20,547 nt of DNA, taken from JBOFCS01 sp051646185. GTDB lineage: Bacteria > Actinomycetota > Actinomycetes > Mycobacteriales > Mycobacteriaceae. Below, piece by piece: positions 16,242-20,547 of this stretch (position 1 is its first letter; each line of letters starts with the position of its first letter). The position numbers were made by a program, and so were the translations under genes. Location: contig JBOFCS010000043.1 of assembly GCA_051646185.1 (NCBI GenBank), positions 1-20,547 of the forward strand, in the 5' to 3' direction. The notes under the pieces were generated by a model. It searched no databases, was not told where the DNA came from, and worked only from the letters and a program-made list of their open reading frames with translations.

Positions 16242-16922
16242 CTAAGTTCTTACTAACTCGATTGCTTTGACAAATAGTTCTCGCACAGTCCTCGGATCCA
16301 CGAAGTGCCGCTGAGTATCTTCGGAAGGAGTTGATCCTACTACAGTGATGAGGGCATGCCGATAATCAATCCAACTAATGTAACTGTATTGATCATCTTG
16401 AGTGCCATCATCGTAATAGGTAGTTTTATGCATACCTTTCATTTGAATATTCGAAACGACGGGTGCGTCATCAGGAGCATTGAGGCCTCGAGCTCCTTCT
16501 TGAGTGAAAGTACCGCTTGTGCAATCAATTTGAGGTTCATGTGCAGGAAGATTACTAGGAATTTCGTAACCTTGAATGAGAATCGTCTGCCCGCCTCCTT
16601 CAAATGCTACTTGTTCAATAATGGTGCCAATCGGAGTGATCCGCGATGGCCGCATCGGGTCATTACACTCGGCGGGGAGCATAACAGTCAATGCAGCAGT
16701 CTGTTGGAGTTGAGGAAGAGATTCCTGAGTAACTAAAGTACGTTCCGTCGATCCGAATTGATAGCCATCAGGAACCTGGCTTTCCATATCCTGAATCCTG
16801 GAAATACGAATATTCGAGGATGGCTGACTTTTATCTGATGATGAACAGCTAGCCAAAAAAACCGTTCTAACTTCAACCGAGAGTATTGACGCAATTACTG
16901 CTCTACTGAAAAATGTGCGCAA
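16242..16922 (-). CDS. Putative lipoprotein, unrecognised family
   Basis: About 226 residues from a TTG at 16922. The N-terminus MRTFFSRAVIASILSV leads to a lipobox FLASC whose Cys would carry the lipid, followed by a Ser-rich linker and a globular domain. Two cysteines (in PAECND and IDCTSG) could form a disulfide. The pattern resembles small mycobacterial cell-envelope lipoproteins, but I cannot name a family. The start is uncertain: the frame also opens from a TTG at 16985, but that lies inside the upstream gene, and there is no ATG or GTG between that gene's stop and the lipobox. The signal segment contains Glu and Arg (SVEVRTV) where a hydrophobic run is expected, so the start may be misread or the signal decayed. 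It is the last gene of the minus-strand cluster. Confidence 0.6.
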   Translation of the reverse strand: MRTFFSRAVIASILSVEVRTVFLASCSSSDKSQPSSNIRISRIQDMESQVPDGYQFGSTERTLVTQESLPQLQQTAALTVMLPAECNDPMRPSRITPIGTIIEQVAFEGGGQTILIQGYEIPSNLPAHEPQIDCTSGTFTQEGARGLNAPDDAPVVSNIQMKGMHKTTYYDDGTQDDQYSYISWIDYRHALITVVGSTPSEDTQRHFVDPRTVRELFVKAIELVRT

Positions 16923-16953
16923 TGGTACAGCGTGAAAGGTTATGTGTATGGGT

Positions 16954-17703
16954 TTAGTCCAGTTCTTCGGGATTGTATATGCCAAAGTTGTACAGCATCC
17001 ACTTATCTAATGTTGCCCATAAAGTTCTGGGGGATATATCTATATCGTATTCCCAACAGCGCAGCTCGAGAGTGCTCACATCTGCACAAATACCCACTCG
17101 GCCATTTGAGTAGAAAGCGATGAGAGAGTTGAGATCAGGCCAACGTTCAGGAGGCATATCATTTTTTTCGATATCCAGGTATTCACGATCATCGGGTTCA
17201 CACCATTGCGAGATGGGAACACATCGATCCAAGGGTGCAAACCCCCCAAACCGACGAAGGATACCGTTATGCAGTTCAGTTGTGATTCGCCCAATATTAT
17301 CGGAAAGAATGGGCCAGTAGGATGGGAAGCTACCCTGAGTGTGCGGGGCGAAACCATATAAACATTCAATATCGCCTATAGCCGTGGGTCGTGTTTTGAT
17401 TCCGTAGGCAAGTATGATCTTTGAGGTATCCGGGTCCTGGGGACACACCAGAGCAAGGGTGACATCAAAGCCCCTGACAGATAATGCCCGCACTGTGTGC
17501 GGAAGATCCTCACCAACGACAGTGCGCCACATAGCAACAGCTATATCAACAGCTGGTTTACCCTGATGTTGAACAATGTCCCACCACTGTGCCGGTACTG
17601 TAGCTTTTTCCTGGTCAGTAAGATCAGCGACAGTCACAGGTTCAGCAGAAAAAAACGGATTACGCTTTCTCATATAATCACGAAAATCATTATTTGCTAA
17701 CAT
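16954..17703 (-). CDS. Hypothetical protein with SUKH (SMI1/KNR4)-like C-terminal half
   Basis: A 249-residue soluble protein without signal or membrane segment. The second half reads LHNGILRRFGGFAPLDRC, then LNSLIAFYSNGRVGICADV, then LRCWEYDID and a closing TLWATLDKWM helix. A hydrophobic strand with a glycine turn, an acidic-aromatic strand and a final helix resembles SUKH-type proteins, many of which are immunity proteins for polymorphic toxins. This is a weak match by eye. The N-terminal 110 residues are not recognised. The ATG at 17703 has a strong GGAGGGG site at 17708-17714 on the minus strand. The gene lies among lipoprotein and toxin/immunity-like genes, which supports but does not prove an immunity role. 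Confidence 0.6.
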   Translation of the reverse strand: MLANNDFRDYMRKRNPFFSAEPVTVADLTDQEKATVPAQWWDIVQHQGKPAVDIAVAMWRTVVGEDLPHTVRALSVRGFDVTLALVCPQDPDTSKIILAYGIKTRPTAIGDIECLYGFAPHTQGSFPSYWPILSDNIGRITTELHNGILRRFGGFAPLDRCVPISQWCEPDDREYLDIEKNDMPPERWPDLNSLIAFYSNGRVGICADVSTLELRCWEYDIDISPRTLWATLDKWMLYNFGIYNPEELD

Positions 17704-17894
17704 GAAACCCCTCCATTAAGATGCTCACGCTAATCTTCCGAACTGCCCATCAACCAAAAACTAGTACGGTCGCAGCAGTTATAAGTTAACTTGAAGGAAT
17801 TATTACGGGAAATTTTGGTATTGCAAGCGAGCCACCCTGTCATTATTGCTCGGCTTTGTTGTTAAGGGCTAGTTCAGGCGGCAGAGTGGATTGT

Positions 17895-18431
17895 TCAGCT
17901 AGGCGGCGTTGGGCATGCTTGCATAAGGTCACTGTCGGCATCGTCAAGCCAAGAACGATAATTGTTGTTGAGGTCTTTAATCTCTTGAGGGTTAAGTGTT
18001 CCTTCGGCATAACGATCAGCAATTGTCGCAGACTTCTCAGCAAGATCCGATTCAAGCTGCGCTAACTTGTCGGTTTTCTCCCGAACATACGATGGACTCA
18101 TCTTTGCTATCACACCGCGAAGCAATGCCACATCATCAACAAGCCCCTGCCGTTGAACCCTCAATGCCTGAGCCGCTACTTGCCGAACACCAGGATCAAC
18201 TGCCGATAAATTTTCATATCCCGTAAAATCGGCTGCTTGCACCTCAGAATTAGCTCGTGCACTTAAATCTGATCGCTGCCCGTCAAGCTCCAATAAAAGC
18301 TGGCAGTCCTGCGCAGTATTCACCGGAACAGGCTGCGAATCCTGAGACTGCCCACAGGAGCCCAAAACAATCACAAAAGCTAAGCCACCCAAAGCTTTAC
18401 CTATAGCACTAGTTTTCATTATGCGTACCAT
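17895..18431 (-). CDS. Putative helical lipoprotein
   Basis: A 178-residue protein with a lipoprotein signal: MKTSAIGKALGGLAFVIVLGSC, where LGSC is the lipobox and the Cys is the lipid-bearing residue. The mature part is mostly helical and charged, with likely coiled-coil stretches (LVDDVALLRGVIAKM and EKTDKLAQLESDLAEKSATIADRY), and holds two more cysteines (QDCQLL and ACPTPPS). I do not recognise the family. It is probably a surface-anchored structural or accessory protein. GGGAG lies just before the ATG at 18431; an in-frame ATG at 18419 would give the classic MKT start and is equally possible. Confidence 0.72.
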   Translation of the reverse strand: MVRIMKTSAIGKALGGLAFVIVLGSCGQSQDSQPVPVNTAQDCQLLLELDGQRSDLSARANSEVQAADFTGYENLSAVDPGVRQVAAQALRVQRQGLVDDVALLRGVIAKMSPSYVREKTDKLAQLESDLAEKSATIADRYAEGTLNPQEIKDLNNNYRSWLDDADSDLMQACPTPPS

Positions 18432-18519
18432 TTTCTCCCACTAAGGTCATGAAAATACAATTTTATCTTCAGATTGTCGTACCCTTTGCAGTATTACACT
18501 CAAGAGATCAACAACTTAT

Positions 18520-19062
18520 CTAATCAACAAACCAACTCTGCGCTGCGTTCAAAAACATTTGTTCAAAGTCACCACTCACCGACACATCATCATGGAACAT
18601 CGCCAAAGCAATAAGAGGGTAGTAATGATCAAAAACTTTCCTGTACCGCGACTCCCAGTCCGGTACCTCAGGATCTGGCCACTCACCACCTAACACTGAA
18701 TCGCGGACTCGCTGCGAACACTGAACTAAAGGAAAAGTTCTATGAATCCCCTGATAAATCCAGTAATCGGCAATTAACATGCTCCATTCAAAGTCATCAG
18801 GAACAGTGAAACCTAGTGACTCAACAACAGTATTCATCGCATCTATCAAAACAAATTGGCCGTCTCGCTCACTCAACCCAGCTAATTCATCTACTGCGGA
18901 AGAGTCCACTCCCAACACAATCGCCTCCGCAGCAACCTGGGGAAGCAGCGAAGGGGCTGCTTCCCCTTTCAAGAAAAGCAAAAACTGCAATTCCAAATTA
19001 GCAGTAGGCTTTTGCAACCATCCAGACGATCTATCTTGGTTCAGTCGTGAACTTAAAGTCAT
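18520..19062 (-). CDS. Putative immunity protein (cognate of the adjacent toxin tail)
   Basis: About 180 residues from ATG 19062, which has a good GGGAGAGG site directly upstream on the minus strand. The frame could open earlier, at 19188, but that part overlaps the toxin tail gene and has no such site. The protein is acidic and helical (VAAEAIVLGVDSSAVDEL, FEWSMLIADYWIYQGIH, RKVFDHYYPLIALAMF), without signal or membrane segment. It starts inside the 3' end of the toxin tail (overlap 32 bp), the usual layout of a toxin followed by its immunity gene. I cannot assign a named immunity family; the helical, Tyr/Trp-rich character is common among them. The function is therefore inferred mainly from position. 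Confidence 0.62.
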   Translation of the reverse strand: MTLSSRLNQDRSSGWLQKPTANLELQFLLFLKGEAAPSLLPQVAAEAIVLGVDSSAVDELAGLSERDGQFVLIDAMNTVVESLGFTVPDDFEWSMLIADYWIYQGIHRTFPLVQCSQRVRDSVLGGEWPDPEVPDWESRYRKVFDHYYPLIALAMFHDDVSVSGDFEQMFLNAAQSWFVD

Positions 19063-19270
19063 CAACCTCTCCCGTACGAGTATTGCGAACATAGTGAACT
19101 GTGACCGCTTTTTTATCATTGCCTCTCGATACTTGTTCCATTTTGACCCATCCTTGGGAGGAAGGCCATCGAGAGTCTCCGATATCACGAATGATTATTT
19201 CTCCACGCTCAGGGTTATTGAGGACAAGGCAATCAAATCCTAAGAATCCTTTATGAGATTCCGCACCCAA
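19031..19270 (-). pseudogene. Headless C-terminal tail of a polymorphic toxin
   Basis: A 79-residue open frame ending at TAG 19031-19033. The sequence has IIIRDIGDSRWPSSQGWVKM, then VTVHYVRNTRTG and EVDDFKFTTEPR. A GWVKM...HYVRN..TG.VDDFKF ending is, from memory, typical of the extreme C-terminus of RHS/LXG/CdiA-type polymorphic toxins; the exact toxin family is not identified. There is no delivery domain, no ATG or GTG in the first 45 codons and no ribosome site. The frame begins only 7 bases after a TGA, with a TTG at 19270 as the sole early start. It looks like a displaced or truncated toxin end kept together with its immunity gene. It may be silent. Confidence 0.5.
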
Positions 19271-19668
19271 AAGTTTTCAACATAACGCAAAGTGCTTTCA
19301 GCTAACTAAAAGATCTTCTAATGCAACCGGATTCTGTGGTGCAATATGGTTGACACGGATGGCCGTTGTTATAGCAGTGGTTGATAGAGCAGTTAAACAC
19401 GGGTAATAACTCTCTGGGGAATTGGTGGCTCCGAAAGCAACGATGCAATCAACTGTAAATACAAGGTATGGTCACGATCACGCATTGCCTCACAATCTCC
19501 GGGAGGACCAGTACCTGTCGGAGTCACACCATTTCCGCTGATCACCGTAACGCCTAGATCAGATGAAATTTTTGTTTTCCAATGCTTTTTGCTTAGACTT
19601 TTACTGTGACCTAGCCCAAGGTAGAAACGTTCAACAGATTATGGCTAATCCTGGTTAGCCGATAAGTG
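19271..19668. other. Gene-poor stretch with possible decayed coding sequence
   Basis: No convincing intact gene. On the minus strand two start-less open frames overlap. One runs from about 19645 to 19397 and encodes GNGVTPTGTGPPGDCEAMR. The other runs from about 19475 to 19302 and encodes VDCIVAFGATNSPESYY and NPVALEDLLVS. They could be the two parts of one frameshifted gene, or chance. A hairpin at 19643-19660 is listed separately. No promoter, RNA gene or mobile-element end is recognised. Confidence 0.4.
19643..19660 (-). terminator. Hairpin after lipoprotein gene, possible weak terminator
   Basis: GGCTAA-TCCTGG-TTAGCC has perfect 6-bp arms and begins 9 bases beyond the stop of the minus-strand lipoprotein gene (TGA at 19669-19671). 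No run of T follows on the minus strand (ATAATCTG), so it is not a classic intrinsic terminator. It may pause transcription or protect the RNA end. Confidence 0.4.
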
Positions 19669-20094
19669 TCAGCATATTTTCCATTCTTCATTTTCAATGA
19701 CAATATTGTGGGTAGTGGTTTTACGTGTCTCCACGGGTTCATCGTTATATCTAAAATCGACCTCGGCTACCGCAGTACCCGCCTTAAGATTTAACGAATT
19801 GATTAAGACTCTAGACACTACTAAGGTTGACATTTTCTGAGCAAAACCAGGATCAGGAACTGGGTTCGCTAACTTTTTTTTCTGACAAGTGAGGTCATTA
19901 ACTTCCTCCCAATCACCCTGCGCCATAGCATCATAGACCTGGGATACAGATTGTTTCGCAGACCCTACCGCTGTTTCTTCACGCTGATATTCTTTTATCC
20001 CTTCATCAAGTTCAGGACCACAGGCAATCACACTACTAAGCGCCACAACTAGCAACCCCACACTGGCAGGAAAACGATAAAATAACCTTTGCAT
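19669..20094 (-). CDS. Putative lipoprotein with NTF2/DUF4878-like domain
   Basis: A 141-residue protein with a lipoprotein signal MQRLFYRFPASVGLLVVALS followed by VIAC, where the Cys is the likely lipid site near residue 25. The mature part begins with a helix and the segment VSQVYDAMAQGDWEEVNDLTC. It continues with strands AVAEVDFRYNDE and THNIVIENEEWKIC. A helix with DAMAQGDW followed by four strands ending in EWKIC is the pattern of small NTF2-like DUF4878/lumazine-binding-like lipoproteins common in mycolata. Cysteines in LTC and KIC could pair. ATG 20094 is preceded by AAAGGA on the minus strand. The gene lies 11 bp after the DUF6973-like gene, so both are probably one transcript. Confidence 0.75.
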   Translation of the reverse strand: MQRLFYRFPASVGLLVVALSSVIACGPELDEGIKEYQREETAVGSAKQSVSQVYDAMAQGDWEEVNDLTCQKKKLANPVPDPGFAQKMSTLVVSRVLINSLNLKAGTAVAEVDFRYNDEPVETRKTTTHNIVIENEEWKIC

Positions 20095-20105
20095 ATAAGT
20101 TTCCT

Positions 20106-20547
20106 TTACTCTTTAATGATGATGAGTTGACCCGAATAAGGACTTAAATCAGTCAGCTGGGGGTTGGGAATAATCGGTGCATTTCTGGCGAGAGTCACAC
20201 ACTGATTGATAATAGCTGCTCGATCCCTCTCATTGCGTATCCCGATATTTCTTCCAACGCCATTATTATGAATATCCATAGCATGTGAAGGGGGTGTACC
20301 ATCACCTCCGTCTTTTTCATGTGCATCGCCTATTGTCTGAGCAAAACCAGCATTAGAGGATTCTGTGGTCAAACCCTGCCAAATGCAATGCCGGGCAGCG
20401 TCAATGCGGTTATCTGTTGTACTGCCATCTATCGAGGCTAAGTATTTCACGGACTCAGCATTGGCTACGGGTGCATCATTTCGTGACCTCCAGCAATCAT
20501 AAGGGTTGCTGGAACATGCGTTTTGTTCATTTTCACCAAGATTATCG
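20106..20547 (-). CDS. DUF6973-like protein, C-terminal part (5' end outside window)
   Basis: The frame is open from TAA at 20106-20108 to the right edge, so this is the last ~146 codons of a longer gene; a GTG at 20450 is probably internal. Key text is RIDAARHCIWQGLTT, then FAQTIGDAHEK, then HAMDIHNNGVGRNIG, and a final helix of RDRAAIINQCVTLA. The set DAxRHxxW...GDAHE...MDxHNNxxGR is the signature I associate with the DUF6973 family, found in secreted or toxin-linked proteins of Gram-positive bacteria. The conserved His and Asp suggest a metal-binding or hydrolase-like core, which is inference. Upstream residues include an ACSSNPYDCW segment. The next gene downstream is a lipoprotein 11 bp away. 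Confidence 0.65.
   Translation of the reverse strand, partial: DNLGENEQNACSSNPYDCWRSRNDAPVANAESVKYLASIDGSTTDNRIDAARHCIWQGLTTESSNAGFAQTIGDAHEKDGGDGTPPSHAMDIHNNGVGRNIGIRNERDRAAIINQCVTLARNAPIIPNPQLTDLSPYSGQLIIIKE

Noticed and set aside
16923..16985. TTG at 16985 as the start of the minus-strand lipoprotein
   Set aside because: It would place coding sequence within the 3' end of the SUKH-like gene and put a polar stretch ahead of the signal peptide.
18779..19243. 154-residue open frame on the plus strand
   Set aside because: Antisense to the immunity-like gene and toxin tail, which have a ribosome site and family-like text; this frame has neither.

Overview
The window looks like chromosomal DNA of an actinomycete, most likely from the mycolic-acid group (Corynebacterium/Mycobacterium relatives). 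The main hints are a thiolase-like protein of the mycobacterial TLP1/Rv1867 type fused to SRPBCC and crotonase domains, small cysteine-anchored lipoproteins, and many GTG or TTG starts. Base composition is only moderate for this phylum. The genus cannot be fixed from the sequence alone.

Region 1 (1-12439, + strand) is one tightly packed gene run in which almost every start overlaps the previous stop (ATGA, GTGA or taATG junctions). It encodes a GT4 glycosyltransferase (its beginning lies outside the window), a MOP/Wzx-type flippase and a GT2 polyprenol-phosphate-type glycosyltransferase. A complete partner-switching module follows: a STAS antagonist, a SpoIIE/PP2C phosphatase, an RsbW-like kinase and a STAS-receiver fusion. 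Next come an endonuclease/exonuclease/phosphatase gene broken by an in-frame TAG, a giant GT-C-like membrane protein with a long extracytoplasmic tail, an exported Ig-like (Big-1-like) protein, and a doubly membrane-anchored protein with a GH5-like barrel that has lost its acid/base Glu. The layout suggests a surface polysaccharide that is built, flipped and finished outside the membrane, with the partner switch as a built-in control. No sigma factor is present, so the output of the switch may be glycan assembly itself or a distant partner.

Region 2 (12417-16174) is a divergent pair. A TetR regulator (-) faces a 993-residue SRPBCC-thiolase-like-crotonase fusion (+), probably involved in lipid or acyl-CoA metabolism. 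Two related 20-bp inverted-repeat sites lie between them, one next to each gene, which fits autoregulation and control of the fusion gene.

Region 3 (16175-20547, all on -) is an accessory patch of small secreted or immunity-like genes. In transcription order it holds a DUF6973-like protein running off the right edge, an NTF2-like lipoprotein, a roughly 400-bp gene-poor stretch with possible gene remnants, a headless polymorphic-toxin tail, an immunity-like protein, a coiled-coil lipoprotein, a SUKH-like protein and another lipoprotein. This looks like the worn end of a polymorphic-toxin/immunity island. No tRNA, rRNA, CRISPR array or insertion sequence was seen.
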